A stretch of DNA of 64,000 nucleotides, from NCBI GenBank assembly GCA_017744515.1, contig JAGIBF010000036.1, positions 1-64,000 on the forward strand, given 5' to 3'. The DNA comes from Niastella sp. GTDB lineage: Bacteria > Bacteroidota > Bacteroidia > Chitinophagales > Chitinophagaceae. A model generated the notes under the pieces. That model was not told the DNA's origin, did not search any database, and was given only the letters and a program-made list of their open reading frames with translations. Below, in pieces: positions 42,258-50,593 of the stretch (the stretch's first letter is position 1; each line of letters begins with the position of its first letter). The translations under genes were made by a program, and so were the position numbers.

Positions 42258-42860
42258 ATGCTTTCCATTCCTGATGCTTATTTACGCAAATACTTTGTGG
42301 AAGAATCAAACTTTCAAACGCTTTATCCCTACCCTATACAAAAGCTGGACGCTTTGCACTGGTCGCCTTTAGCGGTGACCGGCAAAGCTGTTCAGTTTCT
42401 CGTACGCGATGAGGTGGTGAACGTGTTGGACATCGGGAGTGGTGCCGGCAAATTTTGCCTGGCCGGTGCTTACTATCGTCCTGCTGCCCATTACTACGGT
42501 GTAGAGCAACGGGAAGATCTGGTGCGGCAGGCTGCCATTGTAAGAAACAGGCTTGGGTTGAATAATGTGCATTTCATCCATAGCAATTTCACACAACTCG
42601 ATCTGAAGGAGTATGATCATTTCTACTTCTATAACTCTTTTTTTGAGAACCTGTCGGCTACAGACAGGATCGATGACAGCATAGCGTATTCGAGGGAGCT
42701 TTATAATTATTACAGCCATTATCTCTACAGGCAACTGGAAGAAATGCCGGCAGGCACCCGCATAGTCACCTACTGCAGCTGGGGTGATGAGATTCCGCCG
42801 GCCTACCTGCTGGCAGAGACGCATTTTGACAGTTTATTGAAGTGCTGGATAAAGCAATAG
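42258..42860 (+). CDS. SAM-dependent methyltransferase (paralogue B)
   Basis: This is a second class I methyltransferase, 200 residues, clearly homologous over its whole length to the one at 41177. It has VLDIGSGAGKFCLAG, GVEQREDLV, VHFIHSNFTQLD, DHFYFYNSFFENL and LAETHFDSLLKCWIK. The N-terminal part is the most divergent. The two copies are on the same strand, separated only by the DUF983 gene, which points to a local duplication followed by divergence. They might form a heterodimer or act on different substrates. Confidence 0.8.
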   Translation: MLSIPDAYLRKYFVEESNFQTLYPYPIQKLDALHWSPLAVTGKAVQFLVRDEVVNVLDIGSGAGKFCLAGAYYRPAAHYYGVEQREDLVRQAAIVRNRLGLNNVHFIHSNFTQLDLKEYDHFYFYNSFFENLSATDRIDDSIAYSRELYNYYSHYLYRQLEEMPAGTRIVTYCSWGDEIPPAYLLAETHFDSLLKCWIKQ

Positions 42861-42867
42861 TGAAGCT

Positions 42868-44523
42868 ATGTTCAGACCCCAATTGTTTGATACGCTTAAA
42901 GATTACAACAAAGCCCGGTTCGGTAAAGACCTGATGGCCGGCATTATCGTAGGCATCGTAGCATTGCCGTTGGCGATCGCCTTTGCCATCGCTTCGGGCG
43001 TTACCCCGGAAAAAGGATTGTATACGGCCGTTATCGCCGGGTTTATTATTGCTGCGCTTGGGGGCAGCCGTGTACAGATTGGCGGGCCTACAGGGGCGTT
43101 TATCGTTATTGTTTACGGTATTGTTCAGCAATTTGGCAGCAATGGATTGATCATAGCTACTTTTATGGCCGGCATCATGCTGGTACTGATGGGCATTGCC
43201 CGTTTGGGTATCGTTATACAATATATTCCCTATCCCTTGATCGTTGGTTTTACCAGCGGCATAGCTGTACTTATATTCTCCTCGCAAATAAAGGACTTCT
43301 TTGGGTTACAGATGGGGGCCGTTCCGGCGGATTTTGCCGAAAAATGGAAAAGCTATTTTCTACACGCCGATTCGGTCAACTGGTACACTTTCCTGCTGGC
43401 TGTCTGTACGGTGCTGATCATTGTAGTATGGCCCCGGATCACGCGCAAAGTACCAGGTTCATTGATCGCCATATTGGTAACGACAGCGTTGGTATCGCTG
43501 CTGAAGCTGCCGGTGCAAACTATTGGCAGCAGGTTTGGAAGTATCCCTTCCTCCCTGCCTGTTCCGGTTATCCCGGATCTTGATTTTGTCACCCTTAAAA
43601 ACATGGTGCAGCCTGCTTTTACCATTGCCTTGCTGGGTGGTATCGAGTCGCTCCTGTCGGCCGTGGTGGCCGATGGCATGACCGGTGGGCGGCACCGTTC
43701 CAATATGGAGCTGGTAGCGCAGGGAGCAGCCAATGTAGGCTCTTCTCTGTTTGGGGGTATTCCTGCCACCGGCGCCATTGCACGTACGGCTACCAATATC
43801 AAAAACGGAGGGCGCACACCGGTAGCGGGTATGGTGCATGCACTTGTTCTTTTACTCATCATGTTGTTTGTAGGAAAATGGGCGGCGCTGATCCCTATGC
43901 CCGCGCTGGCGGGTATTCTTGTTGTGGTGGCTTATAATATGAGTGAGTGGCATAGTTTCCGTGCGGTATTGAAAGGCCCGCGCAGTGACGTTGCGGTGTT
44001 GCTTACCACCTTTTTCCTGACCATACTGGTCGATCTTACAGTGGCCATCGAGATTGGGGTCGTGCTGGCTGCATTTCTTTTCTTAAGGAAGATGATACAG
44101 AGCTCCGGTGTTAATGTACTTACCGGCCAACAGCAGGCAGGCGAAATGGGTGCTGAAGCATTGAATGGGTATAAAATTCTGAAAGGAGTTGAAGTCTTTG
44201 AGATCACCGGCCCGCTGTTCTTTGGCGCTGCCTATAAATTCAAAGATGCCCTGCGTGTCATTGAAAAGCCGCCCAAAATATTGATCATTCGTATGGGACA
44301 GGTGCCTGTTATCGATGCTACGGGTGTGAAGGTGATCGAAGAAGCATATCTGGAAGCAAAACGACGCCACACAAAACTGATCTTATCGGAAGTTAGAAGC
44401 GGGCAGGTGCTGGAAGCACTCAGGAGCGCCCGTCTGTTATTTGCTATCGGCAAAGCCAATGTGACCGATACCTTTGAAGAGGCACTAAAACGAAGCGCAG
44501 TCCTGATGGCGCAAGGCGTTTGA
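42868..44523 (+). CDS. SulP family anion transporter
   Basis: This is an inner-membrane anion transporter or channel of the SulP/SLC26 family, 551 residues, probably for sulfate, bicarbonate or a related anion. It has many membrane segments beginning with LMAGIIVGIVALPLAIAFA, the GVTPEKGLYTAVIAG and GGSRVQIGGPTGAFI motifs, and a C-terminal STAS domain (about residues 440-545, with VPVIDATGVKVIEEA). It starts eight bases after methyltransferase B, so it is the last gene of the operon. A convergent RDD gene lies 13 bases after its stop. Confidence 0.9.
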   Translation: MFRPQLFDTLKDYNKARFGKDLMAGIIVGIVALPLAIAFAIASGVTPEKGLYTAVIAGFIIAALGGSRVQIGGPTGAFIVIVYGIVQQFGSNGLIIATFMAGIMLVLMGIARLGIVIQYIPYPLIVGFTSGIAVLIFSSQIKDFFGLQMGAVPADFAEKWKSYFLHADSVNWYTFLLAVCTVLIIVVWPRITRKVPGSLIAILVTTALVSLLKLPVQTIGSRFGSIPSSLPVPVIPDLDFVTLKNMVQPAFTIALLGGIESLLSAVVADGMTGGRHRSNMELVAQGAANVGSSLFGGIPATGAIARTATNIKNGGRTPVAGMVHALVLLLIMLFVGKWAALIPMPALAGILVVVAYNMSEWHSFRAVLKGPRSDVAVLLTTFFLTILVDLTVAIEIGVVLAAFLFLRKMIQSSGVNVLTGQQQAGEMGAEALNGYKILKGVEVFEITGPLFFGAAYKFKDALRVIEKPPKILIIRMGQVPVIDATGVKVIEEAYLEAKRRHTKLILSEVRSGQVLEALRSARLLFAIGKANVTDTFEEALKRSAVLMAQGV

Positions 44524-44536
44524 CAACTGGTGATGT

Positions 44537-45019
44537 TTATGCCTCGATAACGATGGTCTTGGCTATCAGGTCACCGACTCTTTGTTGCCTGGAGTTGTTG
44601 GAAGCAACCAGCAAACCTACTATCCCGAAAAAGGGAAGGTAGTCTATGATATCAAACAGGCGGCGACCAATTGCCGACGAAGCATTGATCTTGCTGCCGT
44701 CCATATTGGCTGATCGTATTTTAAAGATAGCTTTCCCCAGTGTTTGACCATTGTTAACCATTTCTAATAATGGCATCGGCAAAAACCAGGCAACCAGCAT
44801 GGCAAAAAATCCGGGAGCGCCGGAAAGATCATAGCTGGTGAAACCGTCTTCATCGATCGTAGCGTCTCCGAAACAATATGCGGCTATTGCACCAAGAATG
44901 CCGGCTATTATGAAATCAATCGCGGTAGCTATCCATCGCTTGGATTTTCTCGCAAGGCGAAATGATGGCTCGAAGGTTAAAATATCTTCCTGTTCAGCCG
45001 GGCGTATGGATGAATGCAT
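44537..45019 (-). CDS. RDD family membrane protein
   Basis: This is a 160-residue inner-membrane protein of the RDD family (Arg-Asp-Asp motif near the start of the domain, here RWIATAIDFIIAG). It has three hydrophobic segments and the end motif GRRLFDIIDYLPFFGIVGLLVA, then RVGDLIAKTIVI. It lies downstream of a small membrane protein gene (45044), 24 bases away on the same strand. Role unknown; some RDD proteins are transporters. Confidence 0.8.
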   Translation of the reverse strand: MHSSIRPAEQEDILTFEPSFRLARKSKRWIATAIDFIIAGILGAIAAYCFGDATIDEDGFTSYDLSGAPGFFAMLVAWFLPMPLLEMVNNGQTLGKAIFKIRSANMDGSKINASSAIGRRLFDIIDYLPFFGIVGLLVASNNSRQQRVGDLIAKTIVIEA

Positions 45020-45043
45020 GGTCAGGCAGGGTGTTAATAATGA

Positions 45044-45385
45044 TTATTTTTTTCTTACATAGCTTCCGGTAAGCGCGCCAAAGCCGCCTACGATAGCGGC
45101 CACCAGGGCTGTTACGAGAATTAGTAAAATATAAGAGCCCCCAAGGGGGAATATTTGCGCCATCTTTTGCGAAAGGATATGCTGGTTCTTCATATCGATC
45201 CAGGCAGCGAGTATACCCCATAAAAGGAATAAACCAAGGAAGCCGGAAAGAAAGGCCTTCCAGGGCTTTTGAGGAATGAGGGCAGCTACAATGAAGGCTG
45301 CCGCAGCAAGGCTCCACCAGGGTAAGTACATGCCTGCTGCAAAACTTAATAACCCTATTAAAACAATTGATGCTATTAACTTCAT
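45044..45385 (-). CDS. Hypothetical membrane protein, 113 residues
   Basis: Three or four hydrophobic segments are visible (IASIVLIGLLSFAAGMYLP, SLAAAAFIVAALIP, FLGLFLLWGILAAW, YILLILVTALVAAIVGGFGAL), with a polar loop in the middle. The ATG at 45385 lies against a degenerate-word element. It precedes the RDD gene on the same strand. I do not recognise the family. Confidence 0.6.
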   Translation of the reverse strand: MKLIASIVLIGLLSFAAGMYLPWWSLAAAAFIVAALIPQKPWKAFLSGFLGLFLLWGILAAWIDMKNQHILSQKMAQIFPLGGSYILLILVTALVAAIVGGFGALTGSYVRKK

Positions 45386-45387
45386 CT

Positions 45388-45477
45388 GATTGAATTTGAA
45401 AATTTAAGAATTTGAAAATTAAATACACCTAAGCAAAGGCATCAGCACATTACCATATTTTCAAATCATCACATTAT
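45388..45477. repeat. Two-arm degenerate-word element (TTTGAAAATT type)
   Basis: The left arm (45388-45424) has TTTGAAAATTTAAGAATTTG-like words, and the right arm (about 45446-45477) has ATATTTTCAAATCATCACA. The right arm reaches the stop of the penicillin acylase gene. It occupies almost the whole gap between the two minus-strand genes. Confidence 0.5.
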
Positions 45478-47921
45478 TTACTAAAGGTCATTGTGTATTT
45501 TACCTGCGGCGCTTTCGTATCTCCTTCCTCCATTACCCACAAGGCATGGTATTCACCGGCTGCCCATTTGGTTATAAAATTGTCGTAATACTTGCTGCCG
45601 GGATTGCCCTGCTGACCGCCGGGATAGATGCCCCAGGCTTCTGTTTTATCGGTCAGGTGAACGATCATGCGCCAGCTGGGACCATGAAATTGTTTGGTGG
45701 CATTGATCACATTGTCGCCACCGCCGGTATTCAGGTGAAGGCGGCCCAGCGGACCCTGACGCAGCAGGTGACGGATACCGGTATCCTTGAATTTGCCCCA
45801 GGCCAGTCTGCCTTCTCCATCCGCTCTTTTGAGTACCGGCACTGCTTTCTTAAAGGCGGCAGTCACCGCATCGGCAATCGTTTCTTTATTAGGCGTTTTG
45901 ATATTATCGGCTTGCGCAAAAGCGGAAGAATCTCTCAGAATGGCTTCCACAAGTGTATACGATTCAGGGAAGATCACCGGCTTGGGCGCGGCTTCCAGCT
46001 CGTCGCTCCACACTTCGGCTTCCAGGTTGTTCCACCAGGTAGTGAAGATGGGAGCTCCTTTTTCTTCTGTATCCATGCGCAGGTTCCAGGAGCGCAGTAC
46101 GGTCAAAAAGTTCTTCTCTTCATTGGTGAGCATGTGTTCCTTAATGTATCGCAGGAGAATGGGCCGGGCTGATTCGGCAAACACATTATAGTTATCTGTT
46201 TGCAGTTGTTTCATATCGTCTACCGTAATGCCATTCATGGAACGCAGCTGACGATTGATGATGAGGCCGCGGTACAGGTCATAAGCCCCACCCATGTAGT
46301 AAGGATAGGCCGTATCGGCAGGCAATTGATTGGCGCTGCTGACAAACTCGCTGCCGGGTGGCACGTGCGGGTTTTCGGATTGTGGTATATTGTCCTGCCA
46401 CATATAGCTGCTGTCGGTGCCCGGCATGATAAAATCCCCCTGGCGTTTCCATTTGGCGGGGAACTGGCCCTGGTGCCAGATGGCCACTTCATTATCCTTG
46501 CTGGCAAATACAAAGTTCTGTCCGGGACAGCTGAAGCCTTTGATGGCCTCCAGGTAATCGGTATATCCTTTGGCCCGGTTGAGGAGGTAAAAGGTGTTGA
46601 ACTCGTTGGAGCCGTCATGCGCTTTCCAGCGCAGGGCAAAGTTGGTAGATGCCGTGGCGCGTCCAAAGCCATCAAACGAAGCATCGTATTGCACGGGGCC
46701 GAAGATGGTATAGGACACGGTGTCGAAAATGCTCGGACTGCCTTTCACTTTGATCTCTTCCACCCTCACATCTGCCGGCTTCCAGGCGCTATCGAACCAG
46801 TATGCCGAGCGGGATTCATCTTTAAAGCGGATAGCATAATAGTCTTTTACATCGCGGGTTCCATTGGTAACGCCCCAGGCGATATGATCATTGAAACCAA
46901 TGATGATAGCCGGAGAGCCGGGGAAGCTGACGCCGTAGGCATTGCTTTCCGGAGTATGCAGTTGCATTTCGTACCAAAGAGATGGTAATGATAACCCGAG
47001 GTGAGGATCATTACACAAAATGGGCCGTCCGCTTTGTGTTTTTTGTCCGCTCACTGCCCAGTTGTTGCTGCCATTGTCTTTATCCGGTTTTTGCAGCAAT
47101 GCAATAGCGGCGCTGTCTTTCCATTGGAAATACAGCGAGTCGGCAGAAGCAGGCGCTACCGGGTGAACAGTCGGTGGTGAAAAGGTAGTACCCCGTGGAA
47201 CAACAGGGCTCAGCGAATCTTGTGTAAAAGGGTAAAACTTATTAAACAACTCTTTGGTCAATACTGCTTTGGCGTTGGTGTATTCAATATCGTTCTCTGA
47301 GCCCGTAAGGTCATAGCTCATGTATTTCAGGAACAGGGCTGTTTTGAGGTTGCTCCAATGCTCGGGCCGGTAATTCAGCAGGCGGTATTCCAGTGGTAGG
47401 CTGCCGGAGGTCAGCTGATCGATATAAGCGTTTACACCTGCCGTGTAGGCATCCATTGTTTTTTTAGTGGAGGTGTCGCTTTCCATCACCTGCAGGGAGT
47501 TGTTGGCTGCATATACCATACCGAGGCGGCGCATATTGCGGTCGAAGCTCAGGATCACATTATCTTCCCCCTTCCCTATTATTTCGCTCAACCTGCCTGC
47601 TGCCGCATGAGTCTGAAACTCCATTTGCCACAACCTGAATCTGGCATGCAGGTAACCCTGTATCAAATAAAGGTCCTCATCATTTTGAGCAAATACGTGG
47701 GGCACCAGCCGGTCGTCGAAATAAACGGATGCTTTCTCTTTCAGCTGCGGCAGGCGCAAGGTGGTATTGTAGTCCATGTCGGTGGGCTCGGCATTCTGCC
47801 AGAAGCCTTCCTGGGGACTCAGGAAACTGCCCAATGGCGGGATGCTTCCGAAGGACGTACTTAAGACAATGACCAATCCTATGGTCACTGCAGCGGATAT
47901 CAGAAAGGGGACAATTCTCAT
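45474..47921 (-). CDS. Penicillin acylase family protein (Ntn hydrolase)
   Basis: This is a periplasmic N-terminal-nucleophile hydrolase of the penicillin acylase family (S45), 815 residues, made as a precursor that cuts itself into two chains. An N-terminal membrane segment comes first, then the alpha-chain motif RLWQMEFQTHAAAGRLSEIIG, and the cleavage and nucleophile site GSNNWAVSGQKT near residue 285, where the Ser after Gly becomes the N-terminal nucleophile of the beta chain. The beta chain has LCNDPHLGLSLPSLWYEM and ITWGVTNG-like blocks. It may hydrolyse acyl-amides such as acyl-homoserine lactones or peptides. The substrate is unknown. Confidence 0.88.
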   Translation of the reverse strand: MRIVPFLISAAVTIGLVIVLSTSFGSIPPLGSFLSPQEGFWQNAEPTDMDYNTTLRLPQLKEKASVYFDDRLVPHVFAQNDEDLYLIQGYLHARFRLWQMEFQTHAAAGRLSEIIGKGEDNVILSFDRNMRRLGMVYAANNSLQVMESDTSTKKTMDAYTAGVNAYIDQLTSGSLPLEYRLLNYRPEHWSNLKTALFLKYMSYDLTGSENDIEYTNAKAVLTKELFNKFYPFTQDSLSPVVPRGTTFSPPTVHPVAPASADSLYFQWKDSAAIALLQKPDKDNGSNNWAVSGQKTQSGRPILCNDPHLGLSLPSLWYEMQLHTPESNAYGVSFPGSPAIIIGFNDHIAWGVTNGTRDVKDYYAIRFKDESRSAYWFDSAWKPADVRVEEIKVKGSPSIFDTVSYTIFGPVQYDASFDGFGRATASTNFALRWKAHDGSNEFNTFYLLNRAKGYTDYLEAIKGFSCPGQNFVFASKDNEVAIWHQGQFPAKWKRQGDFIMPGTDSSYMWQDNIPQSENPHVPPGSEFVSSANQLPADTAYPYYMGGAYDLYRGLIINRQLRSMNGITVDDMKQLQTDNYNVFAESARPILLRYIKEHMLTNEEKNFLTVLRSWNLRMDTEEKGAPIFTTWWNNLEAEVWSDELEAAPKPVIFPESYTLVEAILRDSSAFAQADNIKTPNKETIADAVTAAFKKAVPVLKRADGEGRLAWGKFKDTGIRHLLRQGPLGRLHLNTGGGDNVINATKQFHGPSWRMIVHLTDKTEAWGIYPGGQQGNPGSKYYDNFITKWAAGEYHALWVMEEGDTKAPQVKYTMTFSK

Positions 47922-48101
47922 ACTACCGGAAGGGGTTTAAAGAAATCGATTTAAAAGTAACACGAACTGGTAATACCACAAAATTGTATTGTGCGGCAAG
48001 CATTTAGCGCGCAATTTTACACCAGAGTTTGAGGGAACATTTAAACAGTCGTCGTTTTTAACCGAACGCCTTTATGAAACCGGGTGGCTCAACTGTCATC
48101 G

Positions 48102-48127
48102 AAAACCGGTCCTCCGGGACCGGTTTT
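48102..48127. terminator. Bidirectional hairpin AAAACCGGTCC / GGACCGGTTTT
   Basis: A perfect 11-bp stem surrounds a 4-base loop, with A and T runs at its base. It is about 180 bases upstream of the acylase start, so it is not that gene's own terminator. It may end a short transcript or insulate the two sides. Confidence 0.6.
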
Positions 48128-48194
48128 TAAAACAACACTTTCCAACGCTTTTTACTCACATTGGTCATAGGTTGCTAAATTCGTCGTTAAATGG

Positions 48195-48222
48195 ACCGGC
48201 CCCCGTAAGGGCCGGTTTTTTT
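48195..48222 (+). terminator. Hairpin terminator ACCGGCCC / GGGCCGGT plus T run
   Basis: An 8-bp GC-rich stem with the loop CCGTAA is followed by seven or more T residues. There is no obvious gene ending just before it, so the transcript it ends would come from the intergenic region itself. Confidence 0.65.
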
Positions 48223-48292
48223 GTGGCTTTAAGCCATTCACTCCGAGGCGTATAGCTCCCACACTTGTTATTATAATTTATACGTTATAGTG

Positions 48293-48324
48293 TTTGCAAT
48301 ATTAATGTTGGTATTTTATCTTGC
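48293..48324 (+). promoter_or_regulatory. Candidate promoter of the 32-residue small ORF
   Basis: TTTG at 48293-48296 and TATCTTGC at 48317-48324 are 20 bases apart. This matches the Bacteroidota -33/-7 layout, with two mismatches in the last bases of the -7 box. Confidence 0.4.
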
Positions 48325-48362
48325 ATGTAAATCCAATTTTCCAATCCTAAATCCGCTTTTGT

Positions 48363-48461
48363 ATGAAGAAGAAATCTACCGCCATCAACATGTTCCGTCT
48401 TAAAAAATTAGCTGGTGTAACACTCGTATGTTGCCTCTTCGTGGTAGGCCTCGTGATGTAA
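48363..48461 (+). CDS. Small hydrophobic protein, 32 residues
   Basis: ATG at 48363 opens a 32-residue frame (starts MKKKSTAINMFRLKKLAG, ends VVGLVM) that has a basic head and a hydrophobic tail with two cysteines (VTLVCCLFVVGLVM). This looks like a single-pass small membrane protein or a bare signal-like peptide. A plausible promoter lies about 40 bases upstream. A hairpin with AGACCGGTCT overlaps the stop. I do not recognise it and the evidence is weak, but the promoter and the basic-hydrophobic layout make it worth listing. Confidence 0.4.
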   Translation: MKKKSTAINMFRLKKLAGVTLVCCLFVVGLVM

Positions 48462-48560
48462 GACCGGTCTTTACTACAACATTTACTGTCCGCGCAATGT
48501 CCGGCTTTTGATCATAAAGCCAGGATATGATTTCTTTTGCTGCCCTTCATCCCGGGGCAG

Positions 48561-49658
48561 TTAACATAAGTTTTGCAGGAGCTTTTGAACTTCTTCCATT
48601 GTATTGAAGGCATGTAACACGATCCTTAGCCTTTCACTCCCCTTTGGCACCGTAGGATACAAGATGGGCCGTACATCGAGGGACGCTGACTGTAGCCGGC
48701 GGGCAACCTCTTTTACCTTGTCGTTGCCGGGAATGATGACCACTTGTATAGGAGTGGCAGAAGGCAGTTTCTCAAATGCCAGTGGCGTCTGCTGAAAATA
48801 CTGTATCAGTTGGTGCAGGTGATCCCTTTCAGCCTGCATCGAAGGAAAAAGATGATAGGCTGCCTGTATGGCGGCCACACTGCTTTCGGGCAGCGCCGTG
48901 GTATAAATGAATGCCCGGGAAAAATTGATAAGATAGTTGCGCAGGGTTTCGCTGCCGAGTATCACTGCGCCGTGACAGCCCACCGCTTTGCCAAATGTAT
49001 GGATGCGGGCAAAACAGGCGTCCTGCAATCCCAGTTGTTGAACCAACCCCTCTCCCCGCTCTCCTGTCACGCCGGTAGCGTGTGCTTCATCTACGATAAG
49101 GTGTGCCTCATATTGCCGGCACAGCTGCACCATAGCATCCAGCGGCGCCATATCGCCATCCATCGAGAATACCGATTCTGTGACCACGAATATTTGACCG
49201 GTAGCTGCCTGCAGTCTTTTCTCCAGCACATCGAGATCATTGTGTGCAAAGGCGAATGATTGGGCAAAGCTGAGGCGGATGCCGTCACGCAGGGAGGCAT
49301 GACTGAGGGAATCATAGATAATGGTATCGCCCCGCTGCGGCACACTGCTCAGCAGGCCGAGGTTGGCATCGTAACCCGAATTGAACAACAGCGCGGCTGG
49401 TGCTGCATGGAAGGCGGCCAGCGCTTGCTCTGCCTGTTCTGCCCGGCCATAATTGCCAGCGAGCAAGCGCGAGCCGCCAGAGCCGTGTTTAAAGGATAGC
49501 TTCGATAGCGTTATATACTGCTCGATCAGCCCGTGGTGTATCAACCCCAGGTAATCATTGGAGCAGAAATCTGTTTTGCCATCCGGCAGCCGCAGCTCCC
49601 GGAAAGCCTGTGCCGCTTTGCGTTCATCGAGCTTTTTATGGAGGAAGTCGTCGTTCAT
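48561..49658 (-). CDS. bioF: 8-amino-7-oxononanoate synthase-type aminotransferase
   Basis: This is a PLP-dependent alpha-oxoamine synthase, 365 residues, close to BioF (biotin precursor synthesis from pimeloyl-ACP and alanine). The glycine-rich segment KHGSGGSRLLAGNYG, VDEAHATGVTGERGEGLV and the lysine-bearing TFGKAVGCHGAVILG are intact. It lies away from other bio genes, so a kinase-independent or amino-ketone role (2-amino-3-ketobutyrate ligase, for example) cannot be excluded. It is divergent from miaE, with a degenerate-word element between them. Confidence 0.78.
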   Translation of the reverse strand: MNDDFLHKKLDERKAAQAFRELRLPDGKTDFCSNDYLGLIHHGLIEQYITLSKLSFKHGSGGSRLLAGNYGRAEQAEQALAAFHAAPAALLFNSGYDANLGLLSSVPQRGDTIIYDSLSHASLRDGIRLSFAQSFAFAHNDLDVLEKRLQAATGQIFVVTESVFSMDGDMAPLDAMVQLCRQYEAHLIVDEAHATGVTGERGEGLVQQLGLQDACFARIHTFGKAVGCHGAVILGSETLRNYLINFSRAFIYTTALPESSVAAIQAAYHLFPSMQAERDHLHQLIQYFQQTPLAFEKLPSATPIQVVIIPGNDKVKEVARRLQSASLDVRPILYPTVPKGSERLRIVLHAFNTMEEVQKLLQNLC

Positions 49659-49667
49659 GAAATTATT

Positions 49668-49838
49668 GCGCGTTTCGTGTTAGGCGTTTCGGGTTGCCCG
49701 ACACTTTTTATTTCCAGGCCTAAAGGTAATAGCTTCCGGTATTATACAGATATGTTACAGATTCAATGGGAATAACAAAAATCAGGCTGTTGCACCTGCA
49801 GAACGCAGAACCCCAAACACTAAACCCGGAACCCACAG
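49668..49838. repeat. Two-arm degenerate-word element (CGTTTCGGGTT type)
   Basis: The left arm (49668-49700) reads GCGCGTTTCGTGTTAGGCG and CGTTTCGGGTTG. The right arm (49801-49838) reads AACGCAGAACCCC, AAACACTAAACCC and GGAACCC. Between them is about 100 bases of ordinary sequence. The element sits in the divergent promoter region of bioF and miaE. Confidence 0.5.
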
Positions 49839-49847
49839 TCTTTTTCC

Positions 49848-49855
49848 TAACTTGC
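49848..49855 (+). promoter_or_regulatory. -7-like element (TAACTTGC) next to the miaE start
   Basis: TAACTTGC lies five bases before the miaE ATG. It matches the local TAnnTT(T)GC pattern with one base lost from the T run, and suggests a nearly leaderless message. Confidence 0.4.
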
Positions 49856-49860
49856 GGCCC

Positions 49861-50466
49861 ATGGAAACGAATGACGTAAAGAATATCCTGGGGCTTCACC
49901 TGCCTACCGACCCTCGCTGGGTAAACCTGGCGGAGATCTCCCTGGAGGATATCCTGACCGACCATGCTTATTGTGAGCAAAAGGCTGCCACCAGCTGCAT
50001 CTCCCTGATCCAGCGGTACAGTGAAAAGGAGAAACTGATACGTGAGCTTTCACCAATCGTCACCGAGGAATGGGGACACTTCAGGCTGGTGCTGGCAGAG
50101 CTGGATAAGCGCAAGCTGAAGCTGGGCAGGCAGCGAAAAGATGATTACGTGAATGCATTGATGATCTTTCAAAAGAAAGACGGTCATCAGGATGACCGTT
50201 TCCTCGACAAGCTACTCATATTCGCCCTCATAGAAGCCCGCAGCTGCGAACGCTTCAAACGGTTGAGCGAAGGATTGGATGATGCCTACCTGCGCAATTT
50301 CTACCGCCGTTTCATGGAAAGCGAAGCAGGACATTATCACCTGTTCATCGAGTTGGCAGAAACGTATATCGATAAAGCGCTGGTGCGTAAACGCTGGCAG
50401 GAATGGCTGACGTATGAAGCAGATGTGATGAACAAACTGGAAGTACGCGGCGACCGCATGCATTAA
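49861..50466 (+). CDS. miaE: tRNA-(ms2io6A)-hydroxylase
   Basis: MiaE is a diiron, ferritin-like hydroxylase that modifies the ms2i6A base at tRNA position 37. The protein has 201 residues from the ATG at 49861; an upstream TTG at 49852 is less likely. Carboxylate and histidine ligands are visible in AYCEQKAATSC, TEEWGHFRLVLAEL, RSCERFK and ESEAGHYHLFIELAE. Length is normal. A recF gene follows in the same direction across a degenerate-word element. Confidence 0.92.
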   Translation: METNDVKNILGLHLPTDPRWVNLAEISLEDILTDHAYCEQKAATSCISLIQRYSEKEKLIRELSPIVTEEWGHFRLVLAELDKRKLKLGRQRKDDYVNALMIFQKKDGHQDDRFLDKLLIFALIEARSCERFKRLSEGLDDAYLRNFYRRFMESEAGHYHLFIELAETYIDKALVRKRWQEWLTYEADVMNKLEVRGDRMH

Positions 50467-50469
50467 AAA

Positions 50470-50585
50470 GGTTGCGGGTTTCGGGTTTAATGTGTCGGGT
50501 TGGCTGCAGTATTTTAAACGGTTAATGACCAACTCGTTTCCTGAAGTAAAAGAACCTCAAACCCGAAACTCCAAACCCGAAATTG
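50470..50585. repeat. Two-arm degenerate-word element (CGGGTTT type), upstream of recF
   Basis: The left arm (50470-50502) contains TTGCGGGTTTCGGGTTTAA and TCGGGTTGG. The right arm (50552-50585) contains CTCAAACCCGAAACTCC and AAACCCGAAATTG. The right arm ends nine bases before the recF start, and a frame running through it would add about 34 residues to RecF, which argues against a start further upstream. Confidence 0.6.
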
Positions 50586-50593
50586 TATTACAA

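Larger units (their letters stand above)
47922..48362. other. Gene-free stretch with two strong hairpins
   Basis: This region contains the hairpins at 48102-48127 and 48195-48222 and the candidate promoter at 48293-48324. I see no gene before the 32-residue frame at 48363. Confidence 0.5.
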
